Positions 1-12,281 of a stretch of DNA of 64,000 bases are shown piece by piece. The stretch's first letter is position 1. Every line of letters starts with the position of its first letter. The stretch is from Meloidogyne chitwoodi (lineage: Eukaryota; Nematoda; Chromadorea; Rhabditida; Meloidogynidae). The notes beneath the pieces are model-generated. The model searched no databases and was not told the DNA's origin. It saw only the letters and a list, made by a program, of their open reading frames with translations. The position numbers and the translations under genes are program-made. Location: the NCBI GenBank assembly GCA_015183035.1, contig JACZZP010000015.1, positions 2,108,001 to 2,172,000 of the forward strand. The letters are read 5' to 3'.

Positions 1-2230
1 ATTTCGAAGATGAAAGGCTAAAGCTGGATGATTATATGGATAACAAAGCCTTAAACAATTTTCTACATTTAAATGTAATTCTAATAGAAGAGAAGAATTA
101 TTTGGGTCAATGAAAGGAAGAAGAGCCTAAAAAAGAGTACTTAACTCAGTCAAAGTCTTGTAGCTCAAGAATAGATGAGCCTATTAAAATGTTTTTGATA
201 TCATTGGATAGAGAATTAAATTTGCTATAAAAAATTTAAAAAAATCATATTTTAATATTAAGAATCGAAAAAGTTATAAAAGAAAAATTGAAGAAATAAG
301 TCATTTTTAGTAGTTTTTCGACTCCACTTTTTTTATTCTTTATGTAAAAAATTTAATTTTAACTAATTTTATAGAAAATTTTATTCCCTATCGAATGATA
401 TAAAAATCATTTTAATTAGTTAATCCAATCATGAGTTATAATATTTCAAATAAAGTCAGTATTTCTATACCTGCACTATTTTACACATGTAAACATTTAT
501 AGGAGGAAGCATTTTTTGATATCTTGCCAACAAATCTTGAAGAAATTTTTGAGCATTTTCATTACTCATTTCTTGGAAGGTTGTTTGTTCAATTACCTAT
601 AAAATAAATATTTCAAAATAATCAAAAATATATCTACACTTACCTCATTAATAAAACACATTGCCGAAATAGCCTCTAAAACATGACCCTTTTCCAACGT
701 TTTTGCACATTGTGGGCAGGTAATTAATTGAGTTATAGTATCCTTATACTCAGCTTTGCCAAAAATACAAAGTAAATGTTCACAATAAGGGCATAACATT
801 GAAGAAAGTATTTGCTCTGATTCGTCCAAACAACGTTCACAATTACATTCAAAATACCAAGTATCTATATTTTTAAATTATTTTTGTATTTCTCTCCAAT
901 AAACTCTCGTTTGAATAAGCTTAAGCTTAAATATTTTCTATATGTGTTTTATTTTATCAGAAATATAAAACAGCTTTTACAATTTAACTAAAATTGTAAA
1001 AAAGGTTGGAATTATTCAAGGTTGTAAAACAAGTTTATTTTTTATTTTTTTTACGGTTTATTTTTTTACAAGTACAATTCAAGTTTATTATTTTTTCAAG
1101 TTTAATTATTTTTTACAATTACAAGTGAGTATAACGAGGAACGGGGCATCTATAACAGAGGAGAGTCTTCCCTACCTTTAAGTAATTTGCGTCTATCTTG
1201 TTTTGTACAAAGTAAATCAATGTAGGAATAAAATGTTGACGAATAATTCAAAAGGTTGACCTTATGAAATTTGACATTATGAAATAATTAAATTAAAAAA
1301 ATACTTGAGAATTTAAACTTCTCAAAGTTGCAATAAATGAATGACAACTGTATACTGTATTTGGTCGACAACTGAGAGAATTATAATTATTTTAAAAATA
1401 AATTAAAATAAATAAAACCTATGGTCGTAAGCACATAAATCCAAATAAAGACCTTTTCCAATTTCCTACTTTATTTTTTTTGTTTATTTAAAAATTAATA
1501 ATTAAAATTTAATTTTTACCCTTAAATAATGCTTGTCGCTTATAGCGTGGCGATTGATAAAATCACGGCAATGAAGTTCAAAGACTATTTGTTTGTTAAG
1601 CAATGCTTTTGGATCATAAAAACGACAAAGATGTTCATAAATACCTTGGAAAGATTTGAACTTATTTTTTTAATTATTTGACATTTTGAAATATTTTTAA
1701 CTTTTTGACATTTTTTTTAAAGAAATTTCAAATACCCTCAAATTTTTTCATTGCATATTCATCATTTTTAATCCTTTCAGTGTGTGCCCATATTTCCATA
1801 ATTTTACGTTTTGAGGTTCTATCCTTATAAAAATCAGTGTCTTTCTTATCTAATCCGCAAACAATTGCCTTTAAAAATTAAAAAAATTTTTTAATTTTTT
1901 AAAATTTACTTTATGTCTGTAAACAATACGTCCAAGTAATCTAACTTCAATATCAGCAACTTTTCCAGAATTTAAACAAATTCCTTTACATTCAAATTTG
2001 TGATCTTTCCAGCCAAGACTTTGACATTTTTTATCACAAAACATTGCTGTGTGACAGCCAGTACAACGTCTATTATTTTTTTAAATTTATTTTATTTATT
2101 TTAAATATAACTTTAATTTTTTTTCATCATCTAAGCAATACCAACAATGCTTTTCTAGGCATTCATCAAATAGGGCATAGGCAAATGGGTAAAAATCAAT
2201 TTTTGTTGTTGAAGATGAAGATTGTTCCAT
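1..2230 (-). CDS. SMYD-family (MYND + SET) protein lysine methyltransferase, 3' end cut by window edge
   Basis: Ten exons join in frame (from the start: 2230-2112, 2069-1910, 1868-1736, 1644-1520, 1465-1419, 1371-1305, 1260-1176, 864-644, 596-471, 126-1), giving 403 residues before the window ends. The MYND zinc finger is complete (C29, C32, C42, C45, C51, C55, H63, C67). The SET core shows GKGLYLDLCAYDHSCRPN at about 183-199, then SYIDLL and RRKLLKD. The post-SET Cys cluster (FECNCERC) follows at about 249-256. The C-terminal helical repeat part contains YPYNHPALAFHLRN. SMYD proteins transfer methyl groups from S-adenosylmethionine to lysines of histones or muscle and cytoplasmic proteins. 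The usual Asn of the NHSC motif is Asp here (D193). The start codon is the first Met ahead of the MYND Cys. Which SMYD member this is cannot be fixed; the family call is firm. Confidence 0.9.
190..440. repeat. foldback repeat, copy 1, inside a SMYD intron
   Basis: An arm reading ATCATTGGATAGAGAATT near 201-218 is repeated in inverted form near 388-408 (CCCTATCGAATGATAT), about 170 bp apart. The same arms recur elsewhere in the window (2371-2650, 40570-40885 and, in weaker form, 37300-37440, 52800-53060 and 55370-55590). It lies wholly within the intron 127-470. No coding capacity. Confidence 0.6.
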
Positions 2231-2370
2231 AAAATTTATATTTAAATAAACAGAAGAGACTACTAAAATTATTTAAAATTATATTTTTTAATTAAAAAAA
2301 TTATTTTCCCCTAAACGGGTTCGAACCAGCACCCACTCTTAGTAGACGACCCTACTTAAGTTTTTAATTT

Positions 2371-2650
2371 ATAACTCAAGATTGGCTGAACCATTTTAAA
2401 TTATTTTAGTATCATTGGATAGAGAATTAAATTTGCTACAAAATAGCAGAAAATCAGAATTTTAAAACTTTTATTTAAAAAGTTATGAGCAAAAAATCAA
2501 CATTTTTCGAAGAAAATGAGTGTTTTTGAATTATATCTATTTTATTTTTTAATTTAAAATTTTAATTTGATTTTTATTTTGTAGCAAATTTAATTCTTTA
2601 TAAGCTGATACCAAAATATTATAATATACTTTCACTTATTATTGAGTTAT
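2371..2650. repeat. foldback repeat, copy 2
   Basis: Arms: TATCATTGGATAGAGAATTA at 2411-2430, followed by AATTTGCTACAAAA. The inverted counterpart TTTGTAGCAAATTTAATTC is at about 2579-2597. Outer flanks also mirror each other (ATAACTCAAG near 2371 and TTATTGAGTTAT near 2640). The centre carries AAGTTATGAGCAAAAAA, also shared with other copies. Together this looks like a non-autonomous inverted-repeat element of about 270 bp. Confidence 0.65.
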
Positions 2651-3146
2651 TAGGTTGGGAAACACCTATGGGATAGTTCTCAATTTATTCTTTTTTAATT
2701 TTTTAAAAATGTTTTAAAAAATAATTTTTATATTTTGATCAAGAAAAATGATAATCTATAATTCAACACAAAAATAATAATAAAAAAGAAAAATTCAAGA
2801 ATTAAAAATATTTATTTAACGAGAAAAATGTTTACCTCTCTTGCCTTCCTCTGTTTTTGTTGAAAAGTGGCTATAAAAGAAGGAAAAAAAGAAAAAGCTT
2901 TTTCTCTTGTTAAAATCAGTGGAAAGACAGCTGCACATTTTATATAATATTATAATAATAATATTTGTTTTCTCTGATTTTAATATTAAATATTTTTTAG
3001 AACTTAATGCTTTGATTTTTCACACTTTGCTATTTTATTATTTTTTTTATTCGAGACTAGGAATTTTTTGAGACTCAAATATACTTTTATTTCGAGACTT
3101 GATGTTTTCAAAAGAAATTTAGAGTATCATTAGGTGTTTTCTTAGA

Positions 3147-3255
3147 AAAATGTTTTTATTATTGTCTTTAGAAATGTTTTTAGAAAATGTTTTTAGAAAA
3201 TGTTTTTAGAAAATGTTTTTAGAAAATGTTCTTAGAAAATGTTTTTAGAAAATGT
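3147..3255. repeat. 13-bp tandem repeat (TTTTTAGAAAATG)
   Basis: About seven head-to-tail copies of a 13-bp unit with few mismatches. They are bounded on both sides by the string TTTTTATTATTGTC, which itself forms a direct repeat around the array. Confidence 0.85.
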
Positions 3256-4070
3256 TTTTATTATTGTCACTTTCATTACCTTAGATTTCCGTCTTATTTT
3301 TTCTTTAGAATATTCTTACCAAAATTAATCTAATGTTTATATTTCTCGAATGTTGGTGTTTTGTAAAATATATTTTTAAACATACATTTTTTAAATTCCA
3401 ATTTTGTCTCTTTAATATTTCAATTACAACATAATATTAATATAAAAGTGTGTAAAATATTTAAACTATACAATTTACTAAATATTTTAATTTTTTTTTA
3501 AATTTTTGTTGCGGGGCGGTCAGAAACACACTGCAATAATTAAAATATAAAATAAACTAAATTATTATTTTTTTAATTTTTTTGTTAAAATAAAAAAGAA
3601 TGGACAAGAATGTTAGTTTAGTGTTATCCGGCTGCCTCCGTTACATTTTTAACTAAATTAATTTTTAATTAATTTTTTTTATTTTTTCAGTGTTTTTGTG
3701 TTAAATGTTAGTCATTAAAAAATATTAAAAAAAAAAGATAATTATTTTTTTTTAATTATTCACATTGAGCAACTAATCAGGGTGTGATTTAAATATATTA
3801 TAAAAAAGCAAGCAAAAACAAAATTAAAAAAATTTTTTTTGGAAAGATTGGGCATAACTAAATTTTATTACAGGCAGTTGACAATATTTAAATTGTTATT
3901 TTAAGCAATTTTAAAATAAAAAATATTTTTTTTTATAATTTTATGTATTTTCTATTTTTGTATTATCAGAGAAGACAACTGCGCCAAAAAATTAAAATTA
4001 AATATTTTTTGAATATTTTTGTAAAATCGAATTTAGGTAATTTTATAGGCTTCAATACGCCTATATTATT

Positions 4071-5013
4071 TTAGGCATTCATTTTTGTAAGTTCCTCAGC
4101 TGCACCAGTGCAAATTTGGTGTGCAAATGCTCTATAGTCACACTTTCCTGTAATTATTAAATTAATTTTAAAAATGTCAAAAATGTCGAAAATGTCAAAA
4201 ATGTCGAAAATGTCGAAAATGTCAAAAATGTCGAAAATGTCAAAAATGTCGAACGTCAAAAATGTCGAAAATGTATAATTCAAAATTTTTGACATTTTTA
4301 AATTCAAAAAATACCTCCGCTAATCGGAGGGTTGCCCTTATACATTGACTGAATCTCGTCTTCTCCAAGAGGCTCGCCTCTCTTATTTTTCAAAATTTTT
4401 AGCAAAGCTTCTTCTGTTATGAAACCAGACTATAAAATTAAAAAAAAATATTTTTTTTAATAATAATTTTTTTAACAAAATTGCTTACGTCTGCCTTGTC
4501 CCACATTTGGAAAGCGCCTAAAATATTTTTTAATTTAAAAAGCCAAAGGAAAAAAATATTTTACCTATTATAGTTGCTTCTGGATCCGTTCCTAAAATTA
4601 AAAAAAAAATATTTTTTTAAATAATTAAATTTTACCTGTTAATCTTTCACCAAATAAAGTCAAAAACACAGTAAAATTAATTGGACCTGGAGCTTCTTTT
4701 AACATTGAATCAATTTGTGATTCACTTGCAATACTTCCCAATGTTGCATATAAATCTTTTAAATCCCCTTTACTAATAATTCCATCTTTATCTTGATCCA
4801 TAATTGCAAAAGCTTCTTTAAATTCTTGAATTGTTTTTTGGTCAAATGAACTTGCTTCTGATCCGGTTCTAGACTTCTTTTTGACTTTTTTTACTTTCTT
4901 TTCTGACTGAAAAAATTTATAATTACTTAATTTATTTAAATTTATTTTTTAAATTAATTTTAAATTTTTTAAAAATTTAATTTTTTAAAAATATTAAAAA
5001 AATTGCTTACCAT
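4071..5013 (-). CDS. mlc-1: muscle myosin regulatory light chain (MLC-1/MLC-2 type)
   Basis: Six exons join in frame: 5013-5011 (the ATG alone), 4906-4636, 4591-4565, 4517-4489, 4429-4315 and 4147-4071, giving 173 residues, close to the nematode family length. After a Lys/Ser-rich N-terminus ([16 protein letters not shown], residues 7-22) the first EF-hand loop, [12 protein letters not shown], is intact at 38-49. Further EF-hand-like units include [20 protein letters not shown] and the final [20 protein letters not shown]. The regulatory light chain wraps the myosin heavy-chain neck in muscle thick filaments and tunes contraction. Thr15 and Ser17 lie where light-chain kinase sites occur in the family (inference). 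The start codon is separated from the rest by an intron, and two microexons of 27 and 29 nt are present. The symbol follows C. elegans mlc-1/mlc-2, which are near-identical paralogues. Confidence 0.93.
4171..4274. repeat. 9/18-bp tandem repeat in last myosin light chain intron
   Basis: About eleven copies of AAAATGTCG/AAAATGTCA alternate in the intron 4148-4314. The same AAAATGTCAAA word recurs in many other non-coding tracts of this window. Confidence 0.85.
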
Positions 5014-6774
5014 TTTTGCTGTTTTTAGTAGATATAAGTTTTAATAATAATAAACTTAAAGGATGAACAAAAAGCAGGAATGCTTTAAAGCTTTAAGAAC
5101 TAAATATATTTAGCTGGAATTTCTTTAGCTAAAATGAGAGAAAACTAGTATAGTTAAAGAAACGATAGAGATAAAAAGTACTTAAACAAAACAAATGTGT
5201 TGTGTAAAAAAGAAAATCCTGACAGATCAGTCAGACACAGACTTTTTCACTCTCTTATCTCTTAGGAAAGTAGTAATATTACAACTAAATATTTATATTA
5301 CTTATATAATATAAAAAAAAAACACAATCCGGAAAATACAATCTTTCTTACCAATGGTGAAGTAATATAAATTATAAGAAAAAATATTCCGGAAAGATTA
5401 CAAACTTGAAAAGTTTTAAGATTGTAAATTGTAAGAATGAGATATATAAAAGAGATTCACTTTTGTTTGTTTAATTTTAATTTAAATTGATCATCTTGCT
5501 TTTAGTCTTCTACTAATCTTTTTTTTTCTTTTTCTCTATTTACTACTAAATTCCAGAATTTAAATTTTTATCTTTTTTCAAAACATTCTCTCTCAGCTTT
5601 TCTTCGAATAAGCTTACATAAAATCAGTTTTTAAAAAGCTGAAAAATGAGGAAGAAAAAAAAAGCGGAGGCGGATAAGAAAGTATAAAAATGTAAAAAAG
5701 AAAAGTACTGAAAAAATTAAGAGGAAATCGAAAGAAAAATAATTTAAACATGAGTGTAACAACTGTTATAAAGTATATATATATCAGTTTACCTTCATAG
5801 ATGTAGAAAATAATAGGAAAACAAATTTGAAAGAAAAAAAGTTTAAGGGGATTTTTAATTAAAAATATTTTTCTATTTAATATTACATATCTTAACTTCT
5901 GTCAATTTAATTAATCAGAATTCTCTCGTTCTCGCTTAAACAATAAGAGAAAAATGCTTAAAAAAAGAAAAGTGGTAAAGCATTTATCTACAAACAATCT
6001 AAAATAAAAAATTTAATTTTTGTTTACTTATCTTTTTTCATTTGCTAAAAGATGAGATAAGAAAAACTTGAAAGTTAAGAAATTGAGGTTTATAAAAAAG
6101 AAGGTAAAAAAATATAAAAATTATTCAGAAATTATTAGTTTTTTATAATAAAAAATTAAAGGGAATGAATATTTTAAATTTTTTTATCTTCTTTCCATCG
6201 TAGAGTTTTTGATTAATATAGAAAATTTTATAGAATTCTGAATCGAACTATGGAAGAGCCAAAACCTATAGATCAAACTCGAGATAAAGTTTTTTAAATA
6301 TCGAAAAAAGATAGTGGGGAAATAATATAGTATAAGGAAAAAACTTTCCGGAAAATTGTAAATACATCTTTCCGGAAAATACAATAAATACAAATAAAAT
6401 ATATATAATTTATTCTCTCTCTTTAAAATATATTTAAATAAAAATATTAAAATACAATAAATACAAAATAAATATTTTAAGTGTTAAAAGTATATGTATT
6501 GATCTAAATATATACTTATATAATTAATAAAATGCAAGACCGATAAATTTAAAAATTAATTTTTCAAAAAAATTAATTTTTAATTCACCAAAAATTTATA
6601 TTTTTGGTGAAGGATTTTATTGCTTGGAAAAATTAAATAAAAATTTAAAAATTATTAAAAGGCAAAAAATAATTTTTTTAGAAAAAAAAAGAGGCAACGG
6701 GATGTGTTTGAAGAGGCAACGAATTTTTATTAAAATAAAAAATCTAATTTTTTTTAAATATTTTTTTCTTTTAA
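5014..6774. other. 5' flank of the myosin light chain gene / 3' flank of gly-20
   Basis: No gene supported. This 1.76 kb should hold the muscle promoter of the light chain gene, but no motif was strong enough to call. Three loose copies of the TTTCCGGAAA word lie near 5330, 5390 and 6345-6380. Confidence 0.5.
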
Positions 6775-9621
6775 TTATTTTGTTGTTGACTTAATTTCTT
6801 TATTTATTGCAACTTTTTCTTCATTTTCTTCTTTTTTCTCTTTTTCTTCTTCATTTTGCTCTTTTTCAAACAAAACATTTCTTGCTAATTTCAATTTTGC
6901 TGTAGTAGAATATTTATTAAATAATAATGGATGTGTATTTAATTCACAAAGTTTCCAATCTCTTGGATCACCCCAACCACCATTTGGTTTTGATGGTTTT
7001 AACATTTGTTTACCAATTTTATTTAAATTGAGTAGAGGAGGGAAAAATGAAGAATTATGTTCAGCAAAGAGTTTTCTTTTAAAAATATAAATTTTTTTTT
7101 AAATAAAATTTACTAATTAAAATAGAGATAATTTAGTGGCTTTTCATTCTTTTAAATTAAATTTAAAAAAAAATTTCCTCAAAAAAAAAAAATAAGGGGT
7201 ATCTAAACTAGAAAATATTCATTAAAAAAAATTACAAGGCATTTTGAAGAGCTTTATTAGCTTCACAATTGTGTGTATGTACACCACAATCACCAATATG
7301 TAATACTCTCGGTGCTAAAGAATAAATAACTCTTAATCTAGAGGGAAGACATTTAACACTTAATTGCATTAAAGTCCAATCCCAATTATAATCATCATAA
7401 TTACAGAAAAACTGAAAAAATAATAAAAAATAAAAATAAGAAAAAAATTGAGAAAATAAAAAATTTCAAAAAATTCCAAAAAAAAAATTTTCAATTTAAA
7501 GTTGCGGATAAAATTTGCGGACTTTTGTCCTAAATAAATTCAGAAATTATTTTAATTTAATTAAACAAAATAATTAAAATTAAATAAATTTAAAAAAATA
7601 CTTGTGAGCAGTTTTTGCTTCTAATTTTTTCCCATAAATTTTTTCCAAGTGCTAAACCCATATTAAATTTGCTACTGAACCAAAATTCTGCTGCAAGTTT
7701 ATCCAAATTGTTTTTATATTCATTATAACTTTTTGGGTAAGAACCAAGGCATAAAAGTTCACAATCAGGAAAAACTCTTTAAAAATAAATTCTTTTAATT
7801 TTTAAAATTAAAATTAGCATCTTGTCTAGTTTAGGTAAACACACCCCATTTAATCGCAAAAAATTTTTTTTAATATTCAATTTTTGTAAAATATTTTCTT
7901 GCGAATATATTTGGTTTATACCCAAATCCGAAAATTCTAAAAATAAAAATTAAATTTAAACCTTTGTTTTGTCTTTTCCATCAAATTAAGGACGTAAATA
8001 AAATCAGGAGCAACTAAATGATCTTCTTCTAACAAAATAAGCAATTTATCGTCTAACCCATAGACTGGAAGGACAGAGTCAAACAAAAAATTCATCTAAA
8101 AAAAGGAAAAAATTGTAAAAAAAAATAATAAAATGCCCTAAACTTTTTTAATTAATTTCATACCCAAAAATACCCTAAAAGACTCAATTTACCCTTAAAT
8201 TCAAAAATCAATTTACAAACCTTCCACCACCAATGATGTTTAATTTGAGTCAATTTTGGATTTCTAAAGTGACCACCAACATCAGGAAAGTTTGACCCAA
8301 TACAGTTTGTATCTTTTGCTCTAAAAAATTTTATAAAAATTTAAAAATAAATAAAATAACTTTTCTTTATCAAAATCTGCTGGACAGTCATTTGGACTTT
8401 CGCCTGGGAATATATTTGGAAAAAGTTGAAAAGTATAAGGAAAGAATATTTGAATAACCTTAAATTTTAATTTAAAAAATTAAATTAAAAAAAATAAAAA
8501 CCCTGCAAAAATTAATTGACTGAATTATAGCATTAATAGGGGCAGAAATCATATCATGGGAGAAAATCAGAAGAACGTGTTCAATTCCTTTTGCACGGGA
8601 TAAACTTGCAATTAAATATTTGAGGTAATCTATTCTGTCGTGAACCTTTAATTTATTTTTTTGAAAATTTTAAATTATTTTAAAAATTAAAAATAAATAA
8701 AAACCTGTACAACAATAACATAATTTACACTGGCCGAATCTAAAGGACCAAAAATTGCTGCGTTAAGTACCTCATGGTTTTCATTTAGAAACTTTAAAAA
8801 TATTAAAAATTGAATTTCTCTCTCTAATTTATTTATTTAAATTTAAAAAAAAGACAAAAAGGTGTGCGAAAACATGCGCGGACCTAAAGTTGCAGATGCC
8901 TAAAAAGTTGAAAAAAAATAATTCGTTTATTCGCAATTTTTAGGTCCAACGAGGAGAATAATTTATTTAACAATTTTGTAGCATGGAAATAATTCTATAG
9001 ACAAGTTTTGGAAAATAAATTTGAGTCAAAAAGGTTTGGTTGTCTGCAACTTTCTGTTTCGCGTTTTTCAGCACACCTCACAAAATCAAAAAAATAATCA
9101 AAAGGAAAACCTGAATAGAATCCAAAGCTTTATTTGGATTAACAATTGAAAATTTATGTAAAATTGCATCAGCATTTTCAATTTGAAAATTAGGCTGTGG
9201 AACTGTCCAACTTGCATTGCGCAAAAATTGTTTTTCTCTTTCCCTTTTTTCTGACAATTCTTTTGACTAAAAAATTAAATAAATGCTTGTTTTTAAAATA
9301 AAAAAAAATAAAATTATTTTTTTTTAAAAAAACCTGTTGTTGTGCAGCGTTTTTTAAATTTATATAAGGCGTTCCACGGGATTTAAATCTTTCATTGACT
9401 GTTAGCCTTTGTGATAATGAAATGTATAAAAGTGAAAAGACAAACAAGAGAATCTATAAAAAATTGAAAATAAAATTCCAAAAAAATATTTAAATAAAAT
9501 ATTTCCTTTAAAAAAAAAGTTAAACAAGTAAATCTTTAAAATACAAACAAACCGATAAAGCAAAAATAACACCCGATGCTTTCTTCAAATATCGACGTAG
9601 TTTGATGATAATAAAATTCAT
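6775..9621 (-). CDS. gly-20: alpha-1,6-mannosyl-glycoprotein 2-beta-N-acetylglucosaminyltransferase (MGAT2, GnT-II)
   Basis: Eleven exons join in frame (9621-9553, 9453-9334, 9266-9111, 8791-8705, 8645-8502, 8458-8361, 8320-8221, 8095-7962, 7776-7602, 7411-7236, 7075-6775), giving 519 residues. It is a type II Golgi protein: a short basic N-terminus, a signal anchor at about 17-40, a stem, then the catalytic domain. Family marks in order: NYVIVVQVHDRIDYLKYLIA, HVLLIFSHD, FCRVIQIFFPY, ESPNDCP, TQIKHHWWWK, the metal-site strand LLEEDH (about 279-284), FNMGLALG, CNYDDYNWDWTL, HIGDCGVHTHNC, and NGGWGDPRDWKLC near the end. The enzyme adds GlcNAc to the alpha-1,6 mannose arm, committing N-glycans to complex or paucimannose types. 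A Glu/Lys-rich tail of about 50 residues follows the conserved end and is unlike vertebrate MGAT2. Confidence 0.93.
8861..9078. mobile_element. putative MITE in a gly-20 intron
   Basis: Inside intron 8792-9110 the left end (GGTGTGCGAAAACATGCGCG at 8861-8880, then AAAGTTGCAGA) mirrors the right end (TCTGCAACTTTC ... CAGCACACC, ending about 9078). The arms are imperfect over about 40 bp, and no clear target duplication was found. GC content is higher than the surrounding intron. Too short to encode a transposase. Confidence 0.5.
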
Positions 9622-11516
9622 TCAAATATTTATGTAAAAAACAGATAATAAAATTCTTCAATAAGTAATAAAAATATTTATTTGCTTTTTAAATTTAAAA
9701 AGAATAAAAAACTTTTTTCATATTTTGTGTACATTTCTAAAAAAAAAAAATATTTATTAATAAATAAATAAATTTCCAAATAAATAAAAAAAAATTGGAA
9801 ACTCAAAAATTTTGAAAAAAATATTAAAAAAATTTTTCCTTTAAAAAATCACCTTAATTAAAAAAAATAAATTTAGAAAAATCAAAGGGAAATAACCCCA
9901 AATATCTGATCAAATTAAAAAAATTTTAGATGGAAAAAAAATTCTTTTAAAAAATTAAATAATTTTTTAAAAGAATAATTGGGGGCTATTAAACATAAAT
10001 AAATTTAAAAAATAAAATTTATTTATGTATGAGTAATAAATGAATGGTAAAACAACGTAATTTTCGTATTATTAAATAAATATTAAAATATTCGTGGCAA
10101 ACAAAGGATTATTTATAGGTATTTAACAAATAAAAAAATGAGATTGAGTACGGCCACTTGAGTACTCTAATTTCTAATTGTAATTTATTTATTGTCCGCA
10201 CCTGAAAGACTCAACTGTCCGCGCAAACATATTTTTTGAAATATCAAAAAATAAAAATTTCATAACACAAAATTATTTAAATATCTATTAGTAAAAAATA
10301 AATAAATATAAAAATTTAATAAAAACTTTCTGCAAATACTAAAAAGAATTAAAGAAATAAATTGTTTAAATAAAGCAATTTTTTCACTGTGCAAATATTT
10401 ATTTTTTAAAGTTTGGGTGTGTGGGATTATTTTAGAATAATTTTAAAAAATTATCCAAAAATATACTAAAAATTATTAAAAAAGAAAAAACCAAAAAAGG
10501 AATATATAAAAAAGGCTAATAATAAATAAATTTGGCTTTAAACAGCTGCCTTGAATTAAATAAAATTAAATAAAAAATTTATATTTTATTTTTTAGCTTT
10601 ATCGTTACTTATGTATTTTTATTTATTCTGACTTTTTTAAATAAAAAAAAATAATATAAAAATTAAATTAAAACAAAATGTGTAATAAACACTAACGTCT
10701 ACTGGAAGGTGATTCACTCGTTTTCCACCGGTGAATTGTCCAAATTGTCTTTTAGTTATTTTTTTTCCTTTTTGTGACAAAATGTCTTAATGACAAAAAG
10801 TTGTTCTACATATCTTCTTGTTTCTTTTTATTTTTATTTCGTTCTCTCTTTATTTCTCTTCTTTTTATGTTGTCTTTCAATTAGAGGTCAGCAAAATCAT
10901 CACGTTTGCGGGATCCCGCATGCGGAATTTTTTTAAGTTTCCAAGCGCCCGTTATCACAAACATTGGCAAAAGGATTATTTTTTATGAATTGGGAAAATT
11001 GCCTTCGTTTAAAACCATGATTGTTATAAAAGGTAAAAGGGTGTGATTTATAGCGTCAGTGTAGAGTTGGTGTTTTTGAAAATATTTTTACTCTTTTCAT
11101 TTAAAAAATTCTTTATATTCATTTTTTAAATATTTAATTGATTCTTTCCTTCATTTTTAAATTAAAAAATTTTTTTTGGTTCCTTTTTTATTATTTTTTA
11201 ATTTTTGAGTTATTATTATTTATTGCTTATTTCATTAATTTTATTTATTAATTAAATATAATTTTTTAATTTAAATTTTTGTTTTATATGTTTTTTATAT
11301 ACTTTATTTTTTTTAATTTTATTTTTTGTTTTATATTAATTTTTTTAGAAATAACAAAATTAGAAATAACAGGGAATTGAACAAAACACAAGTTTGTTTT
11401 TATTTTTTTAAATTAATTCTAATATAAGAGAATGATAGTTGATTTAAGTGTTGATAGATTAAATTTTCAAAAATTTAAATTTTTCTCTTTAATTGTTATT
11501 TTTATAGACCAAAGAA
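9622..11516. other. intergenic region upstream of gly-20 and of the small plus-strand gene
   Basis: The two flanking genes diverge, so both promoters should be here. No ORF of interest. GC-richer islands occur at 10190-10225 (two TCCGC words) and 10900-10925 (GGGATCCCGCATGCGG, partly palindromic). The rest is A/T-rich low-complexity sequence. Confidence 0.5.
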
Positions 11517-12047
11517 ATGGATAAACTCAAGTTGCGACTACTAATAGAAACTAAAAAGACCATCCAGCAAAATGCAAAATTACTTACTAGAATGATTTCA
11601 TCAAAATCAAAAAATGTGGAAAATACTCAACCATTTAAAGAAGTTATTGAGGCAATTAAGGTGAACACCAAAATTGTTGAAGAGGCTTTGTCGAATAAAG
11701 GTAAAATATTTTTTTTTTGAATTTTAAATATTATTTAAACTCCATCCAAAAATAATAATTGACAATTAAACCTATTGCTAAATTCTTTAAAAAAAATTTT
11801 TATTTACAAAATATTTTTTAAAATTTAGAAAATGGTTCACGTGAAGTTTATACAACACGACGAGGGAATGTCTATAGTGGAGGTAATGGAGAAAATCTTT
11901 CTGATATTTTTAATATCAATATCCGAACTCCAACTACAACATCAAATGATGATGATATTATATCACGTAAATTTTTTTAATTAATAAAACTTGTTAAAAA
12001 TAAAAAAAATTTTAATTAAAATTATATTATTAACTTCAGTTGATTAA
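11517..12047 (+). CDS. small protein of unknown function, 109 residues; alternative last exon at 12441-12544
   Basis: Exons 11517-11700 and 11829-11966 join in frame. A tiny third exon (12040-12047) then adds Leu-Asp-stop. The start lies 10 nt after a good acceptor (TTTTTATAG), typical of a trans-spliced 5' end. The protein begins MDKLKLRLLIETKKTIQQNA and is helical and Lys-rich (about 1-60), then turns polar with Gly/Asn/Thr and an acidic DDD end. There is no signal peptide, membrane segment or motif I recognise. The same donor at 11966 can instead splice in frame to 12441, adding 34 residues (ending FMPPK) encoded inside the foldback element 12282-12634. Either ending may be real; transcript data would decide. 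Confidence 0.55.
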
Positions 12048-12281
12048 AAATCAAATGGTTTGATGGATTCTGTTTTTTTCTTAATCTTCGTAATCAATAT
12101 AATTTAAGGTAAAATTCTTTATTTTTGTGATAAAAACCCTCAAGTTAATTTAATGATTTTTTTAGTTTTGAATTTTGGTCTGATCTAATGGAATCTAATA
12201 ATTAAAGAGTTGTAAAATAAGTTATTTTTAATTCAAAATTTGTCAAATGTTTTTAATTTTTTATATTTGTTGCCTTAATTA

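Larger units (their letters stand above)
2231..4070. other. intergenic region between SMYD and myosin light chain genes
   Basis: No gene seen. It holds the 5' flank of the SMYD gene, a foldback repeat (2371-2650), a 13-bp tandem repeat (3147-3255) and long A/T runs. A tRNA-like T-arm motif at about 2316-2329 does not fold into a complete tRNA. Confidence 0.6.

Noticed and set aside
2307..2385. Possible minus-strand tRNA (Leu-like) around the GGTTCGAACC word
   Set aside because: GGTTCGAACC is self-complementary so gives no strand, the T stem does not pair beyond it, and no 5' acceptor half matching TTTAGGG was found.
3147..3255. CRISPR-like array
   Set aside because: The 13-bp units are directly adjacent with no unique spacers, and the genome is eukaryotic; it is a simple tandem repeat.
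4071..4307. 78-codon minus frame with repeated FDI units
   Set aside because: The repeating part is the intronic minisatellite; only the last 25 codons are the real final exon of the myosin light chain.
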